Below are positions 11,248 through 19,814 of a stretch of DNA of 64,000 bases, in pieces. The stretch covers positions 1-64,000 of the forward strand of contig NZ_JAGGKV010000004.1 of NCBI RefSeq assembly GCF_017874035.1. Direction: 5' to 3'. The translations under genes and the position numbers were made by a program. The number at the start of each line of letters is the position of its first letter. The first letter of the stretch is position 1. The notes below the pieces were generated by a model. That model was not told the origin of the DNA. It made no database searches and saw only the letters and a program-made list of their open reading frames with translations. Origin of the DNA: Paenibacillus aceris (lineage in GTDB: Bacteria; Bacillota; Bacilli; Paenibacillales; NBRC-103111).

Positions 11248-11374
11248 GATGTACGACCCCTATATGCTGCAGTATGTTGTTTGGACCTGACACCGTATAC
11301 ACTTCGGAGTTAACATAACATTTCTGACCGTCCAAGCCGCGTAAAATGCAATCCAATTTGTGGAATTAAATCTA

Positions 11375-11403
11375 TTTACAAACCGATGGTCGGTCTATAT
11401 AAT
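11375..11403 (+). promoter_or_regulatory. Sigma-A promoter with TetR-type operator for doxX
   Basis: TTTACA (11375-11380) and TATAAT (11398-11403) are 17 nt apart. A perfect dyad ACCGA-TGG-TCGGT (11382-11394) fills the spacer. Its shape and ACCG/CGGT arms are like TetR-family operators, which block RNA polymerase from this position. No TetR gene is in the window, so the repressor would be encoded elsewhere. Confidence 0.78.
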
Positions 11404-11471
11404 TCTTTTCAAATTGAAGAATTCACACGTTTCATGATTGAGTTACTGTAGAGTAAGAAGGAGGACGAATA

Positions 11472-11906
11472 ATGATTCCGTTTTATGCGCTACTGGTCTC
11501 TTATTTGATATTTGGGGTGCTAGGCATTCTTGGTATTTCCCATTTCCATGGATGGCATACGCCGCTGCAAGGAGCCGTCGCCGTCATGCTGCTTCTAGCC
11601 GCCTCCGCCCACTGGGGGAAAAGACGGCCTGACCTCATACGCATGGTTCCGCAATTTTTCCCAAGACCGGATTTGATTGTCACTGTCACGGGCTGCCTGG
11701 AAATTGCAGGTGCAATCGGCATCCTTTTTCCAGCAACCTCTCGCGTTGCCTCCATTTGCTTGATGGTTTTGTTGGTCGCTATGTTCCCCGCTAATGTGCA
11801 CGCTGCCCGCAGTAAACTAACGATTGGCGGTAAGTCTACGCCCGCTTTACTAGTTCGAACGGTGCTGCAGCTAATCTTCCTCGCGGCAATATATTTGGCG
11901 GGGTGA
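11472..11906 (+). CDS. DoxX family membrane protein
   Basis: A 144-residue integral membrane protein with four predicted helices, including GGWHTPLQGAV-like and GCLEIAGAIGILFP segments typical of DoxX-like proteins. AAGGAGG precedes the ATG. Family members are linked to redox or thiol stress and quinone-related functions, but the exact role is poorly defined. It is controlled by the operator-bearing promoter at 11375-11403. An AraC regulator follows 62 bp downstream on the same strand. Confidence 0.8.
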   Translation: MIPFYALLVSYLIFGVLGILGISHFHGWHTPLQGAVAVMLLLAASAHWGKRRPDLIRMVPQFFPRPDLIVTVTGCLEIAGAIGILFPATSRVASICLMVLLVAMFPANVHAARSKLTIGGKSTPALLVRTVLQLIFLAAIYLAG

Positions 11907-11968
11907 ACTCCCCTCTATGACAAATTATTTCTCGGGAAATAGAAGTTTCTCACTAGGGGGCGAAATTC

Positions 11969-12877
11969 GTGGATCAATCGGTTCATGAGTTAGTCGGCAA
12001 TTACGCCATCGACGACTTTACGAATCATTTTCTGGCGGAATATCCTATACATTGCGAGCTTCGAACGACGCCGCTTCATCAGCATCTGCTGCACTCCCAT
12101 AATGGATATGAATTTTATTTTGTACGTCAAGGCACAGGTTCATATATGGTTGGCAATCAGTTGTATCCCCTGCATGCCGGGACGTTGACGGTCATCCAGC
12201 CAGGTGTGATCCATCGGCCGTTCCACATCCGCGACAAAGATTTCCACAGGTACGTCCTTTCCATTAATGAGACTTATATGGAGGGGCTCCATGACATTTG
12301 CCGAACGACCGATTTATCGATCTCCAGATTATTAAAGGCGATGCATCCTGAATCTTGCCACTACTTTTTAACCGTTCCACAGCTGGATCAACTCCAAAAA
12401 CTGCTCGCTGATTTGGAGCAAACGCTCCAGGAAAAGAAGCCGTACTTCGAATTAAACGTCCTGAGATGCATGACGGAATTTTTTCTTCTGCTTCTTGGTT
12501 TAGAAGGCGGGGCAGCAAATTCGGGATCCCCTAGGTCCGAGGATGAGCAGCTGATCGGGGACGTACTTTCCTACTTGATTGCGCACTATCAAGACGAGCT
12601 GCATGTCGACGACCTGCTTGAGCATTTTCCCGTCTCGCGCTCCCGCTTGTTTAATTTGTTTAAAGAAACAACTGGCAGCACGATCAAGCAGTTCCTGAGC
12701 GACTACCGCTTAAATAAGGCGAAACGTCTTCTGGTGGAAACCGATCTGCCTGTAACGGAAGTCGCGGCGGACGTGGGGTTTGGTGATATTTCCCATTTTT
12801 TCCACGTATTCAAAAAGGGCACATCTCACACGCCGAAGCAGTACCGCAAAGAAGCTGTCAGAAGGCAGCGAGATTGA
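11969..12877 (+). CDS. AraC family transcriptional regulator with cupin domain
   Basis: A 302-residue regulator: N-terminal cupin with metal-site-like histidines (LHQHLLHSHNGYEFYFV and GVIHRPFHI), then two helix-turn-helix motifs (VDDLLEHFPVSRSRLFNLFKE and VTEVAADVGFGDISHFFHVF). GTG start with AGGGGG 8 nt upstream. The sensor type usually binds sugars. It converges with a GH105 hydrolase gene, with only a terminator between them, so control of that pectin-related enzyme is plausible but not shown. Confidence 0.92.
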   Translation: MDQSVHELVGNYAIDDFTNHFLAEYPIHCELRTTPLHQHLLHSHNGYEFYFVRQGTGSYMVGNQLYPLHAGTLTVIQPGVIHRPFHIRDKDFHRYVLSINETYMEGLHDICRTTDLSISRLLKAMHPESCHYFLTVPQLDQLQKLLADLEQTLQEKKPYFELNVLRCMTEFFLLLLGLEGGAANSGSPRSEDEQLIGDVLSYLIAHYQDELHVDDLLEHFPVSRSRLFNLFKETTGSTIKQFLSDYRLNKAKRLLVETDLPVTEVAADVGFGDISHFFHVFKKGTSHTPKQYRKEAVRRQRD

Positions 12878-12893
12878 GTTTGGAGAGACATAC

Positions 12894-12936
12894 AGACAAA
12901 CCAGAAAGTCTGCTCAGACCCTCTAGTTTGTCTTTC
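12894..12936. terminator. Terminator between AraC regulator and GH105 gene
   Basis: AGACAAAC and GTTTGTCT close a stem that continues with AGA/TCT; T-rich sequence follows on the plus strand. Confidence 0.65.
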
Positions 12937-13027
12937 TCACGTTAGTGTGCAAAACAAAGGTTTGGGAAGCCGCGCAGCTGTTGGGACGTACGTGGATTCC
13001 CATTCTTGCAATGCGTAACACCTCACG

Positions 13028-14077
13028 TCATCCTCCCTGCTTATGCATCGATTCAGCCAGCAGCATGAGAACTAGTCCCTGGCCGTACAAAGTCGGATAC
13101 TGTGGAATCTCTTGATAGGCGAAGATGCTCTTCATCACCGGAGTTCCTCCGGATACGCCCGATACAACGCCATCCTCCGAAATAGTAGCGAGCACGGCGG
13201 CCAAAGCCCGTTCAACGGCGGCATCATACCGATCGTTACGCTCAATGAGACCAATGTCCATAGCCTTCCTAATGCCGTAGCCTATACCAGCGCTCCCTGA
13301 AACCTCTCGGTAAAACTCAGGATGATCCATCACGGTGGCCCATAAACCATCCGCTTGCTGATAAGCGGCAAGTCCTGAAATCAATTGGCCATATCTCATT
13401 CTGAGTTCATCAGGGATCGTAACAAGGGGCTCGATCTTCTTCACGATAAGCGGAACACCTGCCGCAACCCACGCATTCGCTCTTGTCCACCGTGCAGCCG
13501 ACATATGGTCCGCGGAATTGCAATTCCAACCATGAAACAACACGCCGCTCTTCTCGTCTTGAAGCAGACTGAGATGAACGAGCACCTGCTGCAGCGCCTC
13601 CTCTGCATATTTCTTGCTTCCAACAAGCGACGCTGTGCGGGCCAGAAACAAGACCGCCATGAACACAGTGTCCGCCCACACCTGCTCTGAGAATTCCACA
13701 TTCTCCGTCACGGTATGTTCGAAAGCCCTCTCTCTCGTCCGCGGCGCCTCCGCAATCATCCATTCGGCAATCCGGATCGCTTCCTCCCGGTACCATGCTT
13801 CATCCAGCAGCTGGTTCAAAGCCGGAAATATAGCAAATGGGGCAATTGAATTAATGACCTTGCTCCCTTTCGCCTTTTCCTTATTCCGCTGGGTCCAATC
13901 CACCAAATAGGACAACACTTCCGGTTTGCGCGTGGCTTCGTAATAATCCAGCAGCGCGATTAATCCTACACCCGGCACCCAATCCCATTGATGAATATCC
14001 ATGCCCCAATTACCGCTGTGATCCTTTGTCATTGCCGTCCATACCTTCTGCGCAGCGCTTTCCAGCGTCAAGAACAT
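13028..14077 (-). CDS. Unsaturated rhamnogalacturonyl hydrolase, GH105 (YteR/RhiN type)
   Basis: Removes the unsaturated galacturonyl residue from oligosaccharides left by rhamnogalacturonan lyases. The 349 residues have the (alpha/alpha)6 barrel hallmarks: WADTVFMA, whose Asp is the expected general acid/base, HGWNCN, ARWTRANAWVAAG, and SGSAGIGYGI. No signal peptide, so it acts on imported oligomers. AAGGAGC precedes the ATG. GH88 hydrolases are the main alternative, but length and motifs favour GH105. It converges with an AraC regulator. Confidence 0.9.
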   Translation of the reverse strand: MFLTLESAAQKVWTAMTKDHSGNWGMDIHQWDWVPGVGLIALLDYYEATRKPEVLSYLVDWTQRNKEKAKGSKVINSIAPFAIFPALNQLLDEAWYREEAIRIAEWMIAEAPRTRERAFEHTVTENVEFSEQVWADTVFMAVLFLARTASLVGSKKYAEEALQQVLVHLSLLQDEKSGVLFHGWNCNSADHMSAARWTRANAWVAAGVPLIVKKIEPLVTIPDELRMRYGQLISGLAAYQQADGLWATVMDHPEFYREVSGSAGIGYGIRKAMDIGLIERNDRYDAAVERALAAVLATISEDGVVSGVSGGTPVMKSIFAYQEIPQYPTLYGQGLVLMLLAESMHKQGG

Positions 14078-14261
14078 TCAGCTCCTTTTATAACAAAACC
14101 CATAAAATTGATTGCCGTTAGGACCAGTCTACAGCAAATGAATCACTACCTCTTGGGATTCTGTCTTAAAAAAGTGGGGGAAAGTCCTGAAGATCAGCTT
14201 GGATAAATCGTCATGCTAAATACGCTTATCCCAAACAGGGATGCCCAACCTTACGAAGGGA

Positions 14262-14440
14262 GGGAACTCCAAGTCCCTTATTCAAGCAAATAGCCGAATT
14301 TCGCGGGTTGGAGGGGAACTACAGGCTCTTATTCAACCTCAATCGTCCAAATATATGTCAAAATGGCGAAAAAGCGGACCCTAGTTCCCTCTCCCTCACG
14401 CAAAGTGATCTCTTTGGCAAAATAGCGCCCTGTAGTTCCC
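14262..14440. repeat. Dispersed palindromic repeat, copy A
   Basis: This 437-bp gap (14078-14514) holds no gene. It contains GGGAACT ends at 14262 and 14314 and inverted ends at 14376-14389 and 14421-14440 (AATAGCGCCCTGTAGTTCCC). The same ends recur at 35396-35473 and 56145-56321. This copy looks compound, with several end motifs in both orientations. The rest of the gap shows nothing recognisable except the terminator at 14475-14506. Confidence 0.7.
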
Positions 14441-14474
14441 CCTATAAACATAGAAATTCTTATAAGTAAATAAA

Positions 14475-14506
14475 AGGACCGAGGAGACAAACATCTCCTC
14501 AGTCCT
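14475..14506 (-). terminator. Terminator of the oxidoreductase/isomerase operon
   Basis: GAGGAGA pairs with TCTCCTC, extended by GGAC/GTCC. On the minus strand it is followed by TTTTATTTA and begins 9 bp after the stop codon at 14515. Confidence 0.85.
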
Positions 14507-14514
14507 ATTGTTCA

Positions 14515-15381
14515 TTATTGATATTTTCGTATAAATGCGATGGCGCTGGCAATATCCTTCTCCGGCTGTTCTCCGACTTCTCGCTCAATCGTCAGGTAGC
14601 CTTTATAGCCAATGTCTCGCAGCGCTTGGAAGTAACGCGTAAAATCTACATGCCCTTCGCCTAGCGCAAGTTCGCGGTAATAAGGGCCGGATGTCGCGGC
14701 TTCGGCGATTTGCTCATGACTCATTGGCTTATAGCCTAGTGAGCCGTAAACTTCGCGCGGATCAGCCTGACGCAGGCGGATACCGTCTTTCACGTGCGTA
14801 TGGACAATATAGTCCTTCAAAGTAATGATGCCTTGCACCGGATCATCGCCTGTAACCATGACCATATTGGCCGGATCAAAGTTAACCGAAACGCCGTTGG
14901 TTGACAAAGTATCCAGAAAGCCTTTCAAATGAACGGCTGTTTCCGGACCCGTTTCGATGGCAAAATAGGCGTCCAAACTTTTGGCGTATACGCCCAATTC
15001 CTCACAAGCACGGTGCATCGTTTCGTAAATTGGATCATTCTCTTGCTCAGGAACGACACCGATATGGGTCGTGACAACCTTCGTGCCCAGCTCGACCGCA
15101 AGGTCAAGAATACGCTTAGATTTCTCAATCTTGGCCGCATTCACAGAGGCATCCTGGAAGCCATGACCGCCTAAGTCTCCGCACAAAGCGGAAATTTCAA
15201 GCCCAAGGGAAGCGATGAAATCTTTCAGATCTTTGCGGGCGCCAGACGATAAATTCGCTGGGTCCATCTCGCCAGACACGGCATAAATCTGCACCCCGTC
15301 TGCCCCAAGTTCCTTCGCTTTCTTCAAACCGTCCCGCACGCCAAGGCGGAGACTGTCCACCATGATACCGATTGGATTCAT
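14515..15381 (-). CDS. Sugar phosphate isomerase/epimerase-like TIM barrel protein
   Basis: A 288-residue xylose-isomerase-like TIM barrel. Typical parts are AKELGADGVQIYAVSGE, GDLGGHGF, VVTTHIGVVPE, the metal-ligand regions FAIETGPE and NFDPANMVM, HVKDGIR, and the C-terminal GYLTIEREVG. The final gene of a minus-strand operon with a related isomerase and a Gfo/Idh/MocA oxidoreductase, a set usual for breakdown or interconversion of inositol-like or unusual sugars. The exact substrate cannot be told. No transporter lies in the operon. Confidence 0.88.
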   Translation of the reverse strand: MNPIGIMVDSLRLGVRDGLKKAKELGADGVQIYAVSGEMDPANLSSGARKDLKDFIASLGLEISALCGDLGGHGFQDASVNAAKIEKSKRILDLAVELGTKVVTTHIGVVPEQENDPIYETMHRACEELGVYAKSLDAYFAIETGPETAVHLKGFLDTLSTNGVSVNFDPANMVMVTGDDPVQGIITLKDYIVHTHVKDGIRLRQADPREVYGSLGYKPMSHEQIAEAATSGPYYRELALGEGHVDFTRYFQALRDIGYKGYLTIEREVGEQPEKDIASAIAFIRKYQ

Positions 15382-15419
15382 CCTATTTCGTCAACACCTT
15401 TCGCATGGCATTCTGCCGC

Positions 15420-16280
15420 TTAAGCCATTTCTTCCCATAATCTCTTAATATTTTGTAATCCGATTAACGTACCGGTTTTACACTCTTCCATGCCTTCAAA
15501 TTCCAAGGAAATGTAGCCGTCGTAGCCAGAACTTTTGATAACGCGCAGTACTTCTCTCATATCAATATCGCCGTGTCCCACAATAGCTCCGCGCAAATAA
15601 TTGCCTTGCAAGGTTTGGAACCAGCCTTGACCTGGATTTTGGTGTGACGGACGCAGATAAAAATCTTTAATGTGCACCATTGAAGCGTAGGAAATGTTAT
15701 TTTTCACGGCAGCAACCGAGTTCTCGTCGGCGCACATGAAATTGCCCACATCCAAAGTTGTCCGGAAATTGGGGCGGTCTACAGCTTGGATCAGAGCTTG
15801 AACCCGGTCACTGTGCTGGACAAAATAGCCATGATTTTCGACACTTGTCGTAATGCCATAGTTTGACGCATAGTCCGCGATTTGACGGCAGGCTTCAGCC
15901 ATACGCTCTAGCTGTTTGTTGAAATTCGCTATGGAACGGTCCGCACTCTGCGCAACGTCATGCCGCATCTTTTTGACGCCAAGTCTCGCTGCAAGATCAA
16001 CTTCACTTTTGACCCGCTCAATCTCCTTGAGGTAAGCCTCTTCGGAATCCGTTAAAAAATTAGCGCCGATCGCGTAATTGGAGATTTCGATGCCGCGCGA
16101 CTCCGCCTTTTGACGAATCTGATCGGCCAATTCAAAATTGCCCGGCAAATCATAACCGAGCGGCACAATTTCAACATGCTCGCCGCCTTGATCCGCGATC
16201 CAATCAATGACGGCCATGATATCCATTTCACCGGACTTCAGAGCTTGAAATAAACTATACGTACTAACGCCTAATTTCAT
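15420..16280 (-). CDS. Sugar phosphate isomerase/epimerase-like TIM barrel protein
   Basis: A 286-residue xylose-isomerase-like barrel, related in fold to its downstream neighbour but not a close copy. Visible metal-ligand and core regions are TTSVENHG, TTLDVGNFM, MVHIKDFYLRP and the C-terminal GYISLEFEGMEE. It is the middle gene of the operon, 30 bp after the oxidoreductase. Two different isomerase-like proteins in one operon suggest consecutive steps on a keto-sugar made by the oxidoreductase. Confidence 0.87.
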   Translation of the reverse strand: MKLGVSTYSLFQALKSGEMDIMAVIDWIADQGGEHVEIVPLGYDLPGNFELADQIRQKAESRGIEISNYAIGANFLTDSEEAYLKEIERVKSEVDLAARLGVKKMRHDVAQSADRSIANFNKQLERMAEACRQIADYASNYGITTSVENHGYFVQHSDRVQALIQAVDRPNFRTTLDVGNFMCADENSVAAVKNNISYASMVHIKDFYLRPSHQNPGQGWFQTLQGNYLRGAIVGHGDIDMREVLRVIKSSGYDGYISLEFEGMEECKTGTLIGLQNIKRLWEEMA

Positions 16281-16310
16281 GTAAGTACCTCCATGCTAGT
16301 TCCCAACGGA

Positions 16311-17375
16311 CTATAATTTAATTTCTTGGCCTTTGGCTGCGGATTCATAGATGCCGCACAAGATTTTCATCATGTTAACCCCGTCTTCAACAGGACTAAT
16401 CGGCGTTTTTCCGGTCTGGCAGCTTTCGACGAAGTGATTGATTTCATTCTGAAAAGCTTGCGGTACATTAATCGACTTCGCATCCGTTTGCGGGGATACA
16501 TTCAAAATGGTATCGTTCATTTCCGTCACGAAAACGAGCTCTGGCTCAATTTCCACGCCACCCTTGTCCCCATATAGCTTGACAGCGATCTCATCCTTTT
16601 TGGCATGCAGCGTAAAGCTGACATCAACAAGGAGGGAAGCCCCATTTTCAAATCGGATTAACGCATTAGCCATATCTTCAACGGTATTGTGAGCAACATC
16701 GTAATCAGCTGCTTTATAGAAGGAAAGATTGCGCACATTCGCACGATTCCCAAGCTTATTATACGTATTCCCGCTAACGGAGACCGGCTTCGGTCTGCCC
16801 ATCATGTACCAGCACAGGTCGATGACATGCACGCCGATATCGATCAAAGGTCCGCCGCCGGAGCGCTCCGAATCCGCAAACCAGCCGCCCGGGTTGCCTA
16901 AACGGCGAAGACAAGAAGCTTTCGCATAATAAATTTCACCCAAATTATCTTTATCTATAAATGATTTGACGAGCTGAGCATTGGCGTCATATCTGCGGAC
17001 AAAACCTACTTGCAGCGTTTTCCCCGTTTCGCGCACGGCATCTTGAATGCGCAGTGCTTCCTCCACGGTTTTACAGAGCGGCTTCTCCACAAGTACATGT
17101 TTACCTGCGTAGAGCGCTGCGATACTAATTTCAGCATGCGTATTATTCCATGTGCAAATACTTACAGCATCGATCTCCGGATTTGCGAGCAGCTCGCGAT
17201 AATCGGTGTATACGTGCTCCAGGTTATATTTTGCTGCTTTTTCCTCTGCTCTTTGGCGATTAAGATCGCATACGGCGTACAAATTAGCGTTTGCCTGTTT
17301 AGCGTAAGACTCGAAGTGCATTTCGGAAATCGAACCTGCCCCGATTACACCAATGTTCAACTTGTTCAATGTCAT
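16311..17375 (-). CDS. Gfo/Idh/MocA family NAD(P)-dependent oxidoreductase
   Basis: A 354-residue dehydrogenase with N-terminal Rossmann motif GVIGAGSISEMHF, the family motif EKPLCKT (catalytic Lys), and DIGVHVIDLCWYMMG in the C-terminal substrate domain. Members oxidise inositols, glucose derivatives or similar polyols. ATG at 17375 (MTLNKLNIGV) is preferred over the longer frame to 17462, with GGAGG about 12 nt upstream. First gene of the operon with two isomerase-like proteins. Confidence 0.9.
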   Translation of the reverse strand: MTLNKLNIGVIGAGSISEMHFESYAKQANANLYAVCDLNRQRAEEKAAKYNLEHVYTDYRELLANPEIDAVSICTWNNTHAEISIAALYAGKHVLVEKPLCKTVEEALRIQDAVRETGKTLQVGFVRRYDANAQLVKSFIDKDNLGEIYYAKASCLRRLGNPGGWFADSERSGGGPLIDIGVHVIDLCWYMMGRPKPVSVSGNTYNKLGNRANVRNLSFYKAADYDVAHNTVEDMANALIRFENGASLLVDVSFTLHAKKDEIAVKLYGDKGGVEIEPELVFVTEMNDTILNVSPQTDAKSINVPQAFQNEINHFVESCQTGKTPISPVEDGVNMMKILCGIYESAAKGQEIKL

Positions 17376-17480
17376 AGCAAATTCTTGCCTCCTTGGTTGT
17401 CTTATAAACTCAGGATAGCATGCTTTTAGCTGAGGTAGAATGTATAGAATGAGCAAGTGCATGGACTATTTGTTCAAATT

Positions 17481-17512
17481 AAAAAAACCTGGCATAAAAA
17501 GCATGACCAGGT
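17481..17512 (-). terminator. Terminator of the MFS transporter gene
   Basis: On the minus strand ACCTGG and CCAGGT frame a stem with CATGC/GCAT, followed by seven T residues. It lies 12 bp after the transporter stop codon at 17524. Confidence 0.75.
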
Positions 17513-17523
17513 CCATGAAGAAA

Positions 17524-18744
17524 TCACATCTGCACCGCCTTCGAGTCTGTACGGCGCCCTTGCTCTTTGAGCATAAAGAAAATATTGAGAAGACCAAACA
17601 ACAGGAAGCAGATCCAAGGAAGTGCGTTCCAGCCAAGCAAGGTTCCAAGATCATACAAATAACCGCCGCCAACATTACCAAGCATAGCTCCGATCGACAG
17701 CGCAAAGCTGTTAAAGCCAAAATAGCTGGCGATACTCCCGCTCCCGGCAAACTCGGAAACCATCGTATTCATCATCGGCTGCAAAAAGACTTGCCCGATC
17801 ATAAACGCGATGACTCCCGCATAGATCCCGATCATCGACCCTGTCATTCCGATCGTAAACAACCCCGACGCCAGAAGCAGAGTAGCAAGCGACAGCACGC
17901 CGAAGGGCTGCATTTTCGCTTGACCCAGCTTGGCAAACGGTACCTGCAGGAGCACCATCACGATGGCGCCGCAGGAGTAGATCAAGCCGATATTGGCTCC
18001 CGCCGCTATCTGATTCACGCGAAACGGAACCGCAATATAGAGCTGCGCGACGAGCGACCACGAGATCATGGTGAACACCATAAAGCGTCGGAAGGCCCGG
18101 TTTTGAATAACTTTTTTCATCTGGGGCCACATTCGGGCGTCCTGAGATTGCATCTGTTCACTTTTAATTTGCGGCAATAAGAACAGACTTAATAAAAAAG
18201 AAAAGACAAAAATCAGCGTTGCCGTCATACTGACATATTTGAAATGAAACCCCATTAAAAGAGCGCCAAGAACGGGTCCCACGACAAATCCCATGTTGCT
18301 TAGCATTTCACGAATCGCATATACCGTGATCCGGTTATGCGGTGTCGAGAGCGCTGCGTAATACGCATAACTCGCCGGCTGAAAAAGCGCCGCTCCTAAA
18401 CCCGAGAAAAAGCATGCGATAATCAATCCCGGAACATGATCGACGAAGCCAAACATTCCGAAACCAAAGGTACGTATAAACAACCCGATCAGAATGGTCC
18501 GCTTATAGCCAAGCCGATCGGCTAGGGTGCCGCATAAAGCAGACAGGCCCTGCTGGCTTAAGCTGCGAATCGCTGAAATGACGCCAACGATCGTCACGCT
18601 CAGTAGTAAATCGTGCATCAAGTAGGAAGCAAGCAGCGGAATCATCATATAGAAGCCGACCGCCATGCTGAACGTATTCATAAACATCACCCAGAAGGGC
18701 AGCTTGATTTCCGTAAGCTTTTTCCGTAATTGCATCATCATCAT
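17524..18744 (-). CDS. MFS transporter (DHA1-like, 12 helices)
   Basis: A 406-residue membrane protein with 12 predicted helices. Motif A is visible (GTLADRLGYKRTILIG) and the GPVLGALL region resembles motif C of drug exporters. Four ATG codons in a row open the frame; GAGG lies just upstream, so the third or fourth (18738, 18735) may be used. It is divergent from a broken DeoR regulator, which once may have controlled it. Substrate unknown. Confidence 0.88.
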   Translation of the reverse strand: MMMMQLRKKLTEIKLPFWVMFMNTFSMAVGFYMMIPLLASYLMHDLLLSVTIVGVISAIRSLSQQGLSALCGTLADRLGYKRTILIGLFIRTFGFGMFGFVDHVPGLIIACFFSGLGAALFQPASYAYYAALSTPHNRITVYAIREMLSNMGFVVGPVLGALLMGFHFKYVSMTATLIFVFSFLLSLFLLPQIKSEQMQSQDARMWPQMKKVIQNRAFRRFMVFTMISWSLVAQLYIAVPFRVNQIAAGANIGLIYSCGAIVMVLLQVPFAKLGQAKMQPFGVLSLATLLLASGLFTIGMTGSMIGIYAGVIAFMIGQVFLQPMMNTMVSEFAGSGSIASYFGFNSFALSIGAMLGNVGGGYLYDLGTLLGWNALPWICFLLFGLLNIFFMLKEQGRRTDSKAVQM

Positions 18745-18877
18745 TTCCTCGTCTCCGCTCTTCGATGTGTGAATCTCAACAAGATACCTGATTCTAAGAG
18801 GATTGCATAGGGACTTTCTTTGTATCTACTTGGGTATATTATTGATGCTCTTTTTGATATACTCAAAACACGTATCC

Positions 18878-18899
18878 ATCAAACAAACAATATCAAACA
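18878..18899. promoter_or_regulatory. Direct repeat, candidate DeoR operator
   Basis: ATCAAACA occurs at 18878-18885 and 18892-18899, a 14-bp period, in the gap between the divergent MFS and DeoR genes. DeoR proteins often bind such short direct repeats. The pairing with this regulator is inference. Confidence 0.4.
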
Positions 18900-18947
18900 T
18901 AAATGCACGTTACTCTCCATTTCGCGAAAATAATAGAAAGCCGGTGA

Positions 18948-19719
18948 ATGATGTTATCCGAGGTTAGACACTCCAAAATCATCGAACTGCTGAATCAAGC
19001 AGGTTCCATAAAAGTATCAGAACTAAGCAAAACTTATCAGGTTACGGAGAAAACGATTCGTGAGGATCTAGAGAAATTAGAGGCTTCCGGGATATTGAAA
19101 AGAGTTCATGGGGGAGTCCGTACTCGTCGAAAGCTCCAATGCGATGCTGCCGATTCATAAACGAAGAGTACGCCAGCAAGCAGAGAAAGAACAGATCGCC
19201 GCAGAAGCTTATCCATGGATTGAGGATGGCCAAATAATTCTGCTCGACGGCGGTTCAACGACACTTGAGCTTGCGAGGCTAATCCAGCATCGCACTCTAA
19301 CCGTGATCACCAATGATACGAAAATTGCCGCTACCTTAGTAGAGAGCGCTCACATTGAACTGTGCATGTTAGGCGGATACCGCCGCAAAGGCACTTATAC
19401 GATCATTGGTCCCAGTGCCATTCAAATGGTTGATGAGCTGAATGTGGATATTGCTTTCCTCGGCTGTACGGGCATCGACTTGCATCGAGGCATATCCGTT
19501 TTTCACCGGGATGAGGCAGAGCTCAAGAAGAGAATGATCAAAGCATCCAAGAAAACGATTCTTTTAACCGATCATACGAAGTTTGACCAAACTGCCCTCA
19601 TTTCCTTTGCTTCTCTGATGGAAATAGATCTTCTGATCACAGATGCCGGGGCCGATGATGGGCTGATTGCGAGATACTCCGAGCGAGGTCTGGAGATAAG
19701 CAGAGGGTATTCTGTATAA
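18948..19719 (+). pseudogene. DeoR family regulator broken by a one-base insertion
   Basis: Two overlapping frames together make one normal DeoR protein of about 256 residues. The first (18948-19160) has the winged-helix part, with SELSKTYQVTEKTIREDLEKLE and ending KRVHGGV. The second (to 19719) continues with LVESSNAMLPIHKRR and the sensor domain (LLDGGSTTLELARLI, FLGCTGIDLHRG). The shift is near 19116-19120. Removing one C from GTCC there gives HGGVVLVESS, a perfect family join. So it is a pseudogene or a sequencing error. It stands divergent from an MFS gene. Confidence 0.85.
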
Positions 19720-19757
19720 AAGAGTAAAATCAAGCGTGCCGCGATGCTGCCAAGAAC

Positions 19758-19808
19758 AAATAGGACTATCCCGAAGTAGAACATTCTACTTCAGGGATGG
19801 TCCTATTT
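19758..19808. terminator. Bidirectional terminator between DeoR and quinone oxidoreductase genes
   Basis: A long stem pairs AAATAGGAC with GTCCTATTT and continues through AAGTAGAA/TTCTACTT, with two small mismatches. Both neighbouring genes converge on it. Confidence 0.88.
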
Positions 19809-19814
19809 GATTGG

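Noticed and set aside
17440..18180. Plus-strand open frame of 246 codons
   Set aside because: It is antisense to the MFS transporter, rich in Arg, His and Lys, with no family likeness; it is a shadow.
19108..19160. Programmed frameshift in the DeoR gene
   Set aside because: No slippery heptamer followed by a hairpin is evident, and a one-base removal gives a normal family sequence; mutation or error is simpler.
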